A model generated the notes under the pieces. That model made no database searches. It was given only the letters and a program-made list of their open reading frames with translations, and had not been told where the DNA came from. Source: Bacteroides fragilis (GTDB lineage Bacteria; Bacteroidota; Bacteroidia; Bacteroidales; DTGW01). Taken from it: DNA of 64,000 bases. A program made the position numbers and the translations under genes. The stretch lies in the NCBI GenBank assembly GCA_945889005.1, contig CAMDBI010000016.1, positions 1 through 64,000 of the forward strand. The letters run 5' to 3'. Of this stretch, positions 1 to 7,689 are shown piece after piece (within the stretch, counting starts at the first letter, position 1; every line of letters starts with the position of its first letter).

Positions 1-1499
1 GCTTCGGCTTTCAATAATTCGCCAATCTCGGTTTGGAGTGCCTTCATATTTTCGTCAAAGTCGATATTTTCATCGCGGTTTACAAATTCAATGTATTTGC
101 TTGGCACCAGCGAAAAGTCTTTTTTGGCTATTTCGTCAAAGGTTGCTGAATAGCAATATTCTGGAATGTCTCTGTAGTTGTTATTTTCCTGCTGCCAATC
201 GTGATAGGTTTTGCCAATGTTTTTAATATGTTGCTCGCTGAACTGAATAAATTTCTTTTCAAATGGTTCGCCTATTTGCCGCAAGTCCAAAAACAAAACT
301 TCCTTTTCACGGTTGCGATAATGGCGTTGTTCATCGCCAATGATTCGGCTATGGGCTTTTTTGTTTTTATTCAATATCCAAACCGTAACACTTATGTTTG
401 TCGTATAAAACATATCCTGAGGCAGTACCAAAATGGCTTCCACCAAATTATTTTCAATCAGCTTTCTGCGAATTTTATATTCTTCGCCACCACCACTCAA
501 GGCGCCGTTAGCCAGAATAAAACCTGCTACGCCATTTTCGGATAGTTTGGAAACCATGTTGAGAATCCAACCATAGTTGGCATTGCTTTTTGGTGGTACG
601 TCGTAACCTCGCCAACGTGGGTCGTCCAAAAGTTCGTTTTCGGCTCGCCAATCTTTTTGGTTAAAAGGTGGGTTTGCCATTATATAATCGGCTTTGAGGT
701 CTTTGTGTTGGTCGTCACTAAAGGTATTGGCTGCTTTTTCGCCCAAGTTGCCACTAATGCCCCGAATGGCAAGATTCATCTTTGCCAGTTTGTATGTGGT
801 ATTGGTGTATTCCTGACCGTAAATAGAAATTTCCTGTTTGCTACCATGGTGACTTTCGATAAACTTAATGGATTGAACAAACATACCACCCGAACCGCAA
901 GCAGGGTCATAGATAATACCCTTGTAGGGTTCAATCATTTCGGCTATAAGGTTTACAATTGTTTTTGGAGTATAGAATTCACCTTTCCCCTTACCTTCAG
1001 CCAATGCAAATTTGGATAGGAAATATTCGTATACACGACCTACAATGTCTTGTTGTTTGTCTTTAATAGTGTCGATGTTGCTAATTTCGTCTATAAGTGA
1101 AGCCAACTTGGTATAATCGAGCCCCAAACGAGAAAAGTAATTGTCAGGTAATGCTCCTTTTAGTGCTTTGTTATCTTTCTCAATAGTGTGAAGGGCGGTA
1201 TCTATGATTAAAGCTAAATCACTTTGCTTTGCCTTTTTAACAATGTAACTCCAACGTGATATTTCTTCGAGAAAAAACACATTACTCATATTATAGAAAT
1301 CGGGCATTTCTACATACTTTGCTTTGCCATCATCAATGAGCTTTTGACGGTGTTCTTCAAATTTATCGCTGGCAAATTTTAAGAATATTAAGCCCAACAC
1401 AACGTGTTTATATTCGGCTGGCTCTACACTTCCTCGCAGTTTGTTGGCTGCATCCCACAGGCTTATTTCGATAGATTTTTCGTTTACTTGTTTTGCCAT
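1..1499 (-). CDS. hsdM: Type I restriction-modification DNA methyltransferase subunit HsdM (C-terminus off the left edge)
   Basis: This is the modification subunit of a type I restriction-modification system, an S-adenosylmethionine-dependent adenine-N6 methyltransferase that works with a specificity subunit. The start codon is the ATG at 1497-1499 (protein begins MAKQVNEKSIEI) and the frame stays open to the window edge, giving about 499 residues. An N-terminal helical HsdM domain (DAANKLRGSVEPAEYKHVVL) is followed by the SAM motif DPACGSGGMF at roughly residue 200 and the catalytic motif NPPF. Both motifs look intact. hsdS and hsdR are not visible and should lie to the left. The start is 7 bp downstream of an XRE regulator gene, so the two are probably co-transcribed. 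Confidence 0.95.
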   Translation of the reverse strand, partial: MAKQVNEKSIEISLWDAANKLRGSVEPAEYKHVVLGLIFLKFASDKFEEHRQKLIDDGKAKYVEMPDFYNMSNVFFLEEISRWSYIVKKAKQSDLALIIDTALHTIEKDNKALKGALPDNYFSRLGLDYTKLASLIDEISNIDTIKDKQQDIVGRVYEYFLSKFALAEGKGKGEFYTPKTIVNLIAEMIEPYKGIIYDPACGSGGMFVQSIKFIESHHGSKQEISIYGQEYTNTTYKLAKMNLAIRGISGNLGEKAANTFSDDQHKDLKADYIMANPPFNQKDWRAENELLDDPRWRGYDVPPKSNANYGWILNMVSKLSENGVAGFILANGALSGGGEEYKIRRKLIENNLVEAILVLPQDMFYTTNISVTVWILNKNKKAHSRIIGDEQRHYRNREKEVLFLDLRQIGEPFEKKFIQFSEQHIKNIGKTYHDWQQENNNYRDIPEYCYSATFDEIAKKDFSLVPSKYIEFVNRDENIDFDENMKALQTEIGELLKAE

Positions 1500-1506
1500 T
1501 GTATAA

Positions 1507-1791
1507 TTAAGACTTAATACGTTTCTCGGTTAATTTTAATGCTTCTAATGAAAAAGGGTCGTTTTGTAATATTTCTTTAAGCCTATCGGAAAGCCAGAGT
1601 GATATTGATTCTTTTTCTGATACCTCAAAAAATGCTGATAGTTTGGAAGCCTGTTCTCGTGTTGCTTTCTTTTCGCCTTTTTCGAACTTGCTAATAAAAG
1701 CAGTATCGGTTTCTAATAAAGCTGCCAGCTGCCGTTGAAGAATATTCTTTTCTTCACGAAGCTTACGAATGTATTCACCAAAGTGGTTCAT
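1507..1791 (-). CDS. XRE-family HTH regulator, possible controller of the restriction-modification operon
   Basis: A 94-residue protein with an HTH_3/XRE DNA-binding domain at about residues 5-60 (GEYIRKLREEKN, LAALLETDTAFISKFEKGE). The ATG at 1791 is preferred over an in-frame upstream start at 1848, because the domain begins right after it and a TAnnTTTG promoter box lies between the two candidates. The gene ends 7 bp before hsdM. A small XRE protein co-transcribed just ahead of a modification gene is the usual layout of a controller (C) protein, which times methyltransferase and nuclease expression. That role is inferred from position only. Confidence 0.8.
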   Translation of the reverse strand: MNHFGEYIRKLREEKNILQRQLAALLETDTAFISKFEKGEKKATREQASKLSAFFEVSEKESISLWLSDRLKEILQNDPFSLEALKLTEKRIKS

Positions 1792-1821
1792 ATTGTTTTG
1801 TATTGACTTGTCGGATTGGAA

Positions 1822-1829
1822 CAAATATA
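1822..1829 (-). promoter_or_regulatory. Bacteroidetes-type -7 promoter box (TATATTTG) for XRE-hsdM
   Basis: Read on the minus strand this is TATATTTG, a perfect match to the Bacteroidetes primary-sigma -7 element TAnnTTTG. It sits about 31 bp upstream of the ATG at 1791. A TTTG about 16 bp further upstream could be the -33 element, although the spacing is short. This box supports the shorter start of the regulator. Confidence 0.5.
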
Positions 1830-1896
1830 CTAAAAAACTGAAAACCAAAGTGAAAAAGTGGAAAAATAAAACTTTGGTTGGGTAGGTTATAAATAA

Positions 1897-2493
1897 TTAC
1901 AAATCATTGAAATTGATTAGCGTATAGCTAAATGATTTGCCCCAGTATTTCTGAGCTTTTTCGCAAAGCGAAATGAATTCATTAAACTGGTCGGAATAGG
2001 CAAGTGCCTGACAACCAGCTGACCATTGGTTAACAATATTAGACTTGCCAGATAGATTTGCCCTGTGAATATTGATACCAAAGAGACCTGATTCTTCTTT
2101 GCCACTTGAAAAATCGAGATAATTGTCTTTATCAAAATCGCGGATTACTGTTATTGGCATAAACTGAACCAATGCTTTGTATTTGCCCTGATGCAGACCA
2201 AGGCAATGAGAATGAAAATACTGTCCTTCTTTTAAAATTGCTGTACCTAAAGTACTTAAAGGATGATTTAGGTAAAACAAACCAGGGTCAGTGGTTGCTT
2301 CGTATTTATTGAAATTCCAATTGCCTTTGTATTTCCACATAACAACGATGAAATCGTCAAAGGCATTAGGAACACGATTGTTGTTTCTAATGCCGATAAT
2401 GTTGAGGTTGTATGGAAGGTGGTCGGATTCAAATATTTCATATTCTTTTTGTTTGAGGGCTTTATAAACCGCATCGAGGGTTATGTTTTTCAT
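1897..2493 (-). CDS. YkuD-like (L,D-transpeptidase-type) domain protein of the integrated element
   Basis: A 198-residue protein starting at the ATG at 2493 (MKNITLDAVYKALKQKEYEIF). The C-terminal half has GINIHRAN followed 14 residues after the His by SAGCQ. This matches the catalytic signature of YkuD L,D-transpeptidases (H-X14-17-[S/T]-x-G-C), with the nucleophilic Cys present. The stretch HPLSTLGTAILKEGQYFHSH resembles the strand-rich core of the fold. No signal peptide is visible, so it would act in the cytoplasm unless released by lysis. It is the last gene of a replication operon, 10 bp after the AAA+ ATPase gene. The fold assignment is by motif only; it could be a cysteine peptidase or a peptidoglycan-remodelling enzyme. 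Confidence 0.6.
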   Translation of the reverse strand: MKNITLDAVYKALKQKEYEIFESDHLPYNLNIIGIRNNNRVPNAFDDFIVVMWKYKGNWNFNKYEATTDPGLFYLNHPLSTLGTAILKEGQYFHSHCLGLHQGKYKALVQFMPITVIRDFDKDNYLDFSSGKEESGLFGINIHRANLSGKSNIVNQWSAGCQALAYSDQFNEFISLCEKAQKYWGKSFSYTLINFNDL

Positions 2494-2503
2494 GGTTTTT
2501 GTT

Positions 2504-3118
2504 TTAAATGCGTTTGTCTTTTGTATTGGTATCGAATGAAATGAGGTTAAACTGTTCTCGTAACCTGCTGCGTACACGTGTACCATATAAGTTTTCAATC
2601 TCGGAACTGTTGAGATTAGAAGTCATGTGAGTTATTAGTTTTCTAGAAGTATAGAGGTCGTATCGAGAGAGTAATATCTCGGACATAACATTACATTCAT
2701 TTCCATAATATTTGAGGTTGTTCTCGGTGCCCAAGTCATCGAAACAATATATCCGAGGAATATCGTTTTTGAATGATTGCTTGCTGTATTTGTGAATGAC
2801 CGAATAACCGTCCTGGATAAACTCGAAACTAATTTCTCGACAGGTTTTCATTATAAACCTATAATCGGGGTGTTGAAAGTATCGAAGAAGATTCATAAGT
2901 GATGTTTTGCCACATCCAACAGGACCCGTTAATAAAATTCCTTTGCGAAATGAAATGTTGTATTTCTCAGCATTGGCTTTGTCTTGATAGAAATAAACCA
3001 ACAGTTTGAAGATGATTTCATAATCTTCGGCAATGACTTTAAAGTTTGAATGGTAAAGTTTTTTGCCGTTGGCTTCAATGATTGAAAGGCATTGAGTGAA
3101 ATCGAAAGTTTGTGACAT
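2504..3118 (-). CDS. DnaC/IstB-like AAA+ ATPase (putative helicase loader)
   Basis: A 204-residue P-loop ATPase. Walker A is GPVGCGKTSL, Walker B is IYCFDDLG, and a sensor-1-like THMTSNL and an arginine-rich VRSRLREQF follow. This order and size match DnaC/IstB-type AAA+ proteins, which load the replicative helicase DnaB at an origin. It lies 17 bp downstream of a DnaD-like initiator gene, a pairing typical of phage and integrative-element replication modules. The start is the ATG at 3118. Loss or change of the DnaB-binding N-terminus cannot be judged from the sequence. Confidence 0.8.
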   Translation of the reverse strand: MSQTFDFTQCLSIIEANGKKLYHSNFKVIAEDYEIIFKLLVYFYQDKANAEKYNISFRKGILLTGPVGCGKTSLMNLLRYFQHPDYRFIMKTCREISFEFIQDGYSVIHKYSKQSFKNDIPRIYCFDDLGTENNLKYYGNECNVMSEILLSRYDLYTSRKLITHMTSNLNSSEIENLYGTRVRSRLREQFNLISFDTNTKDKRI

Positions 3119-3135
3119 AGCTTTAGATTTAAGGT

Positions 3136-3873
3136 TTATAATGGCTCTGCATAGTTTTTGCCATTTGGTAGAGGTTTTGGAGTTTGCGGTTTTGGAAAAC
3201 CATTAGGGGCAATGAAACGTTTACTGTTCAAAATCCAGTTTCGAGCGGCAGCATTCCAGTTATTCATCGGGGTTTTACCGCCAACCTTCCAGCCATTGCT
3301 TTCGAAGTGATTAAAAAACTTTCGGGCTTCGAGCTCAGGGAAATTTTCTGTTTTGAAAAAAGTAATCACTTCGTTGAGGTCGGGTTGAAGAAATTCTTTT
3401 TTTCTTTTTGGTTTTTCGGATTTCATGTTTTCAGAAATTAAAAATTGATTTTCATTTTTTGGTTGTTCCTTTATATTTGTTTTATTGTTTAATATGTTTA
3501 TAATGTTTAATGAAGGATGCAGTACTTGTTCAGTACTTGTGCCAATATTGCACAAGCTGTTGTGCAGTACTTGTTCAGTACTTGTGTCGAAAATGCACAA
3601 GTAAACTAAACTACCTTTTAATGGATTGTGAGATGGTTCGTACTTAATATAACCAAATGATTGTAAATCATTTAAACATTTTAAGTAAGTATGGGACGAA
3701 CCAATTTTGCTTAGTTTCATGGTCTGATTACGATTGATTGAAATTGGGTTTTTGAAACGGTTAAGATTCCAACATTGAAATAGAGCCATGTATAGACTAA
3801 TATGGCTTGGATTTAAAAGGAAATCGGAAGACGCTTTTTCAAAAAAGGCAGTTAGTTGCTTTATATAGTTCAT
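3136..3873 (-). CDS. DnaD-like replication initiator protein of the element
   Basis: A 245-residue protein with a winged-helix-like N-terminus (about residues 1-95, including SHISLYMALFQCWN and SSHTYLKCLNDLQSFGYIKY). A low-complexity linker follows, then a C-terminal segment around residues 165-215 (FFNHFESNGWKVGGKTPMNN, WNAAARNWIL) like the DnaB2/DnaD tail of phage replisome organisers. The linker contains a duplicated peptide STEQVLH(N/P)SL produced by a perfect 24-bp DNA repeat. The gene precedes the DnaC-like ATPase on the same strand. The role (origin recognition and helicase recruitment) comes from domain pattern and context. Confidence 0.7.
   Translation of the reverse strand: MNYIKQLTAFFEKASSDFLLNPSHISLYMALFQCWNLNRFKNPISINRNQTMKLSKIGSSHTYLKCLNDLQSFGYIKYEPSHNPLKGSLVYLCIFDTSTEQVLHNSLCNIGTSTEQVLHPSLNIINILNNKTNIKEQPKNENQFLISENMKSEKPKRKKEFLQPDLNEVITFFKTENFPELEARKFFNHFESNGWKVGGKTPMNNWNAAARNWILNSKRFIAPNGFPKPQTPKPLPNGKNYAEPL
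3518..3586. repeat. Iteron-like direct repeats inside the initiator gene (candidate replication origin)
   Basis: Two perfect 24-bp direct repeats lie at 3518-3541 and 3563-3586 (45-bp period). Each contains two copies of the 10-mer cagtacttgt spaced 11 bp apart, so four copies occur at 3520-3529, 3531-3540, 3565-3574 and 3576-3585. The word gcacaag follows each unit (3550-3556 and 3595-3601). Clustered direct repeats with helical-turn spacing inside an initiator gene are how the lambda O gene carries its origin. Use as an origin is inferred; the repeats are directly visible. Confidence 0.65.
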
Positions 3874-3886
3874 TCTTATTCATAGC

Positions 3887-4159
3887 TTAGAAGTTGTTTT
3901 TTTTAGAATGAAACATTTTCTGAATATCATCATAATCGTAATAGATTACACCTCCAACTTTAGAAAAAGGCAATGTGCCATTTATACGCATATTTTGCAG
4001 AGTTCCGGGGGAAATGTTTAACAATTTCCTAATCTCCGGGCTTTTAAGCCATTTTTTCACAGGTTGTAATCCATTTTGGCGAAGTAATTTTTTAAATTCG
4101 TCAATTAGTTCAATTTTAAACTCATTTAAATCGTCTGTTGTTAAAATAGTTGCTGGCAT
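3887..4159 (-). CDS. Helix-turn-helix (excisionase/AlpA-like, HTH_17) DNA-binding protein
   Basis: A 90-residue protein. After an acidic N-terminal helix (TTDDLNEFKIELIDEFKKLL) comes a winged HTH of the MerR/excisionase kind at about residues 38-82 (KWLKSPEIRKLLNISPGTLQ, then FSKVGGVIYYDYDDI). Proteins of this size and pattern are very common next to integrases and replication genes in Bacteroidetes conjugative and mobilizable elements, where they act as directionality factors or transcription switches. It is the first gene of the minus-strand replication operon, 13 bp before the DnaD-like gene. Confidence 0.75.
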   Translation of the reverse strand: MPATILTTDDLNEFKIELIDEFKKLLRQNGLQPVKKWLKSPEIRKLLNISPGTLQNMRINGTLPFSKVGGVIYYDYDDIQKMFHSKKNNF

Positions 4160-4162
4160 AAT

Positions 4163-4405
4163 TTGATTGGTTTTGATTATGTCACAAATGAAAATAAAAG
4201 GAACTACAATTTAAGGTACAAACAGTACAAGTACCCCTGTGAATGGTGCTTAAAATATAAGAAGATAGATATTGAAATAATATTTGAGAGTGAAATAGAT
4301 GATAAATATAAAGTAACATTAACCCGAGATTATTCGAATCAAAGAGTTGAAAATAAAAGTGTATACATTAACTTTGGCAATAGAATAAAACATATTATAA
4401 TTTAA
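4163..4405 (+). CDS. Doubtful small ORF (TTG start, Cys-x2-Cys), possibly a gene fragment
   Basis: An 80-residue frame rich in Lys, Asn and Tyr with alternating hydrophilic and hydrophobic residues and one CEWC pair. It has no internal ATG, and its only start (TTG at 4163) abuts the divergent start of the HTH gene with no room for a leader. No family is recognised. It could be a degraded remnant, or chance coding in AT-rich DNA. Confidence 0.2.
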   Translation: MIGFDYVTNENKRNYNLRYKQYKYPCEWCLKYKKIDIEIIFESEIDDKYKVTLTRDYSNQRVENKSVYINFGNRIKHIII

Positions 4406-4440
4406 TAGCGAAAGCTATTTTCAGTGCTTCATAAAACTAC

Positions 4441-4568
4441 CAATTTTTAATCGCACACCGAAAATAAGCTGTCGCTCACGCAAGACGTGGGCTCAGTTTG
4501 TTGTGTGTGAGGGGCATTGGTAGTGCCAATGAAGCATATAAACTTGATGCCCACGTTGTATTTAGGGG
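4441..4568. other. Structured non-coding stretch with nested inverted repeats
   Basis: Between two small ORFs there are nested inverted repeats: acgtgggc (4485-4492) against gcccacgt (4549-4556), ctcacgcaag against ttgtgtgtgag inside it, and attgg/ccaat (4516-4530) at the centre. This large imperfect hairpin is followed by cacgttgtattta and then by a small ORF. The layout recalls the recombination sites of gene cassettes seen in some Bacteroidetes, but canonical attC core sites are not clear. No function is assigned. Confidence 0.35.
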
Positions 4569-4586
4569 CAATGAATAATAGTGAAG

Positions 4587-4814
4587 ATGAATGCAGAGAC
4601 AGACCCAATATTGGAATATTCCATTACTCAAATTGCGCTAAGTAATGAATTTATTGAGATGTGTAAGGTTAATGAATTTAATACTTTAAAAGATATATTA
4701 AAATTTCCAGTAAACGCGCTGCTCAACAAACCCGACTTTAACCACAGGATGTTAATAGAACTTTATTCAATACTTAAAATGTATAACTTAGAAAAGCACT
4801 TAATAGAAAGGTAA
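4587..4814 (+). CDS. Small RpoA C-terminal-domain-like protein
   Basis: A 75-residue protein from the ATG at 4587 (a GTG at 4581 is also possible). The segment LSNEFIEMCKVNEFNTLKDI followed by LKFPVNALLNKPDFNHRMLI resembles the helix-hairpin-helix fold of the RNA polymerase alpha C-terminal domain, which contacts UP-element DNA and activators. It has no N-terminal dimerisation domain. It ends exactly where the convergent RteC-like gene ends. A free-standing alpha-CTD-like protein on an element could bias host transcription, but that is speculative. Confidence 0.55.
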   Translation: MNAETDPILEYSITQIALSNEFIEMCKVNEFNTLKDILKFPVNALLNKPDFNHRMLIELYSILKMYNLEKHLIER

Positions 4815-6008
4815 TTATTGATTTTTTTGAATGTAGTTTAGCATTTTAATTGCAATTTCTTTAATATCATCGCTCAATTGGCAATCAATACTATAAAACT
4901 TGGTTCTTAAACTTTCCGGCGAAATATTATCAGTTCTTTTAGATTTAGTATTTACAGCAAAAAAACGAGTAAATTCCAAATCATTTTGGTTTTTGAATAC
5001 TCCAACTTCAACCAATACTCGCAATAGGTAAGCAAATTGAGCAACTGATAAATCCGTGGAAATTTTAAAATTCTGACCTACTAACGATTTTAGTTCTTGC
5101 TTATTTAAAACTGCCAATTGTATACATTTTTCATTGTAAGCAATTTCTTCTATAAGCCATTCAGAAATATTATCATTGATAGCTTTATGACAAGTATTAA
5201 ATACAAAACGGGTACCAATTGGAGTTTGATTAAATACTTTTAAATACCAATAAAGTTTTTCAATTCTTAATGATATAGATTCAATTATTTCAATACTACT
5301 CAATACTTCAATAGTCAAGTAATGAAAAAAAGCCATTGTATTGAAATTCAAATAGAAGAGTTTTAATTTTAGAAATTCCTCATATTCAACTTCTGAGTCG
5401 GTAGATTTAAAGCAACTTAACTGATTGAATAACTCCAATAAATATCTGAGTTGATGAAATGTTGCTTCTTGTTTGCCTTCAATAAATTCACGAAAAGGGT
5501 CAGTAGCAATTTTAAATAATTCATCTGAGTTGGAGGTTGAGAGTTTCTCTATAGCTTTTAAATTGGCTTTAAGCTTAAGAATTGATTTTTGCTTCAAACA
5601 ATTTGGAATTTTCTCATGTGAATTAAAATACATTTCAAAGTTGCTTTCTATAAATGACAATAATTCCTCAAGAGAGAGTGAGATTGTTTCACAAGTATTT
5701 ATATAAGGAATCTCAATGTTTTTAGATGTATTTATTTGATTTTTTGCTGATTGGATAAAATCAAAAAGTTTATCAGTAAGAAAAACCAGTCTTTTCTGAT
5801 GATTTTGTACATAAAACCCGATTAATTTATCGTCACGTAAATCAAAAACAACCTTAAATAACCTAGACTTTATTTTTGGCACTTCGGTTGAGACAATAAA
5901 CAAACAATCCTTCAAAATAGAATCATCGGATGATTCTAAAATGTTAATGTTTGAAGGGTTAAGTTTATTTAAAATTGTTGATTCTAATATTTCGAATATT
6001 TGATGCAA
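4815..6008 (-). CDS. RteC-like / conserved Bacteroidetes element protein with C-terminal winged-helix module
   Basis: A 397-residue, AT-rich gene with a TTG start at 6008; an in-frame stop lies 12 nt upstream and the next ATG is over 100 codons in. The long N-terminal part is alpha-helical with no recognised motif. The C-terminus (LSVAQFAYLLRVLVEVGVF, then ISPESLRTKFY and DIKEIAIKMLNYI) matches a module recurrent in RteC-type and other proteins of Bacteroidetes conjugative elements. RteC regulates excision in CTnDOT. Here it lies upstream of, and on the same strand as, the integrase. The family link is from memory of the C-terminal pattern. Confidence 0.5.
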   Translation of the reverse strand: MHQIFEILESTILNKLNPSNINILESSDDSILKDCLFIVSTEVPKIKSRLFKVVFDLRDDKLIGFYVQNHQKRLVFLTDKLFDFIQSAKNQINTSKNIEIPYINTCETISLSLEELLSFIESNFEMYFNSHEKIPNCLKQKSILKLKANLKAIEKLSTSNSDELFKIATDPFREFIEGKQEATFHQLRYLLELFNQLSCFKSTDSEVEYEEFLKLKLFYLNFNTMAFFHYLTIEVLSSIEIIESISLRIEKLYWYLKVFNQTPIGTRFVFNTCHKAINDNISEWLIEEIAYNEKCIQLAVLNKQELKSLVGQNFKISTDLSVAQFAYLLRVLVEVGVFKNQNDLEFTRFFAVNTKSKRTDNISPESLRTKFYSIDCQLSDDIKEIAIKMLNYIQKNQ

Positions 6009-6141
6009 AAAAGGTTTTTAGGTTAATTATTTAAGTTGTGATTCAATAGGGTTTGCAATTTTAAAAAACAAATATATAAAGAATCATAAAACAATAAAAT
6101 TTATCGACTAAAAGATTAAATTAATTTGAATTAATCCAATT

Positions 6142-7404
6142 TTAAAGATTTTGAACTCGACTAGCTTCCATAGTTGATGAATTATTCTGCATTTTAATTC
6201 TAAGGTCTTTCATATCATTACTCACTTTTTGCTCAATAACTTTGGCGTAAATCTGAGTCGTTTTTATACTTGTGTGACCTAAGAGCTTTGAAACTGTTTC
6301 TATTGGAACACCATTGGTTAACGTTACTGTTGTAGCAAAAGTATGTCGGGCAATATGGAAAGTAAGAGGCTTTTCAATACTGCAAAAATCGGCAATTTCT
6401 TTGAGGTAATTGTTTAACAACTGATTTGCGTATACTGGCAATAATTTACCCGATTCTAAAACCCTGGGATTATTTTTGTATTTTTCGATTATTTCCATTG
6501 CTTGTGGCAATAAGGGAATTCTGACCGGAATATCTGTTTTATGACGTGTTGTATTAATCCAATAACCACCATCAATACCTAAACATAGATTTTGAGTGGT
6601 TAGTTCGTAAACATCAATATATGCTAAACCAGTATAACAACTGAATACAAACATATCTTTGGCATGTTGTAGTCGTAGAATTTTGAATTCTTTTAGCTCA
6701 ATGGCCAATAGTTCATCTTTTGTTAAGAATTGTCGATTACTTTTGATAAACGATGGTTTGAACTTTAAGAATGGGTCGCGGTCTAGCCAATCGTTCTTAA
6801 TGGCCATATTTACAACCTTGCGCAAACGCTCGATGTGTTTCATAATTGTATTTTGGCCACAGGGTTGTTTTTGGTCCTTCGGAACATACGATTTCATAAA
6901 ACGCTCAAAATCGGCTAGAAACTTATAATCTAATTGAGATAGGTAAACATCAGAAGCTCTAAAATGGGCTTTAATATATTCTACAATATAACGTTTTGTT
7001 GTAAAATAGTTTTTTAGAGTTCCCCACTCTAATGTTGTTTTCATTTCAGTATTATGGTAATCAAAAAGAGAAATGAGAGAATGTTCTTTTTCTTCATTAC
7101 CACAAAACTTATTTTTCACTAAATCAGCAGTGACAAGTTTCTTTTTCAATAATATTTCTTGGTAACATTCGACTAGACGACTTCTAACTTGTTCCAGATA
7201 AGTATTTAATGTTCTAATCTCTTCGCTTTTTCCTTTAGCCATCCCTTTTGCGCCGTTCCAATTGGCTTCTTCAATATTCCTCTTTAATGTAATATCGCTT
7301 CGTTTGCCATCTACTGTAATTCGAGCATAAATTGGAGCTTTGCCATCAGAAATTTTGTATTTACGTAAATAAAATACAATGCCGAAAGTGTTTGTTGATT
7401 TCAT
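6142..7404 (-). CDS. Bacteroides-type tyrosine recombinase (integrase)
   Basis: A 420-residue site-specific recombinase. The ATG at 7404 (MKSTNTFGIVFYLRKYKISD) is chosen because the arm-type DNA-binding domain begins there. A SAM-like core-binding domain (about 100-200) precedes the catalytic domain. In box I the sequence is SCYTGLAYIDVYELT, with Ala where classical recombinases have Arg, a replacement usual in this Bacteroidetes subfamily (compare IntDOT). The others are present: RHKT, HIARHTFATT (H-x-x-R), LGHTSIKTT and the nucleophile Tyr in IYAK near residue 385. It faces away from a tRNA-Pro gene 286 bp upstream, the likely attachment site. Confidence 0.93.
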   Translation of the reverse strand: MKSTNTFGIVFYLRKYKISDGKAPIYARITVDGKRSDITLKRNIEEANWNGAKGMAKGKSEEIRTLNTYLEQVRSRLVECYQEILLKKKLVTADLVKNKFCGNEEKEHSLISLFDYHNTEMKTTLEWGTLKNYFTTKRYIVEYIKAHFRASDVYLSQLDYKFLADFERFMKSYVPKDQKQPCGQNTIMKHIERLRKVVNMAIKNDWLDRDPFLKFKPSFIKSNRQFLTKDELLAIELKEFKILRLQHAKDMFVFSCYTGLAYIDVYELTTQNLCLGIDGGYWINTTRHKTDIPVRIPLLPQAMEIIEKYKNNPRVLESGKLLPVYANQLLNNYLKEIADFCSIEKPLTFHIARHTFATTVTLTNGVPIETVSKLLGHTSIKTTQIYAKVIEQKVSNDMKDLRIKMQNNSSTMEASRVQNL

Positions 7405-7442
7405 ACAATTTTTTTTAAATGTGAATAATCTAATTTGCATTA

Positions 7443-7587
7443 TTGGGCACCTACCCAAGTGAAAAAAGAACTCCAAAAACCTTTAAAAGACACCAAATAA
7501 AATGATATAACAATTTGTATATCTATTTATTACAGCGTCCTAGGTGCCCAAATTTAAAATAAAAAATTAGGGCACCGAATAGGGCAC
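7443..7587. repeat. GGGCAC repeat cluster between integrase and tRNA (candidate att/arm sites)
   Basis: A perfect 10-bp inverted repeat, ttgggcacct (7443-7452) and aggtgcccaa (7542-7551), is followed by two direct copies of agggcac at 7569-7575 and 7581-7587. GGGCAC thus occurs four times in 145 bp of otherwise AT-rich DNA. Repeated short words in both orientations beside an integrase gene and a tRNA 3' end are what arm-type integrase sites look like. A role in autoregulation of int is equally possible. Confidence 0.5.
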
Positions 7588-7630
7588 ATTTAGGTTGAAA
7601 TTGTATGATTTAAATTGACGGAATAAAAAT

Positions 7631-7665
7631 AAAAAAGCCCGTAAATCATAAGATTTACGAGCTTT
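7631..7665 (-). terminator. Intrinsic terminator of the tRNA-Pro transcript
   Basis: On the minus strand a stem of about 14 bp (AAAGCTCGTAAATC with GATTTACGGGCTTT, loop TTAT) is followed by a T-rich tract. It lies 25 bp after the 3' end of the tRNA and fits a rho-independent terminator. Confidence 0.75.
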
Positions 7666-7689
7666 TGATTTCGGATGAAACCCTTTGAG

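Noticed and set aside
38-1019. Plus-strand frames of 62-120 codons
   Set aside because: They are antisense to hsdM, whose conserved motifs read continuously on the minus strand through this stretch.
3518-3586. The repeats as a CRISPR array
   Set aside because: Only two long units, with internal tandem 10-mers, inside a coding gene and without cas genes.
4441-4568. A definite integron attC site
   Set aside because: The nested inverted repeat is there, but canonical RYYYAAC/GTTRRRY core sites are not clear and no integron integrase is in view.
6142-7404. An inactive integrase because box I lacks Arg
   Set aside because: The Ala replacement is usual in this Bacteroidetes recombinase group, and the other catalytic residues including Tyr are present.
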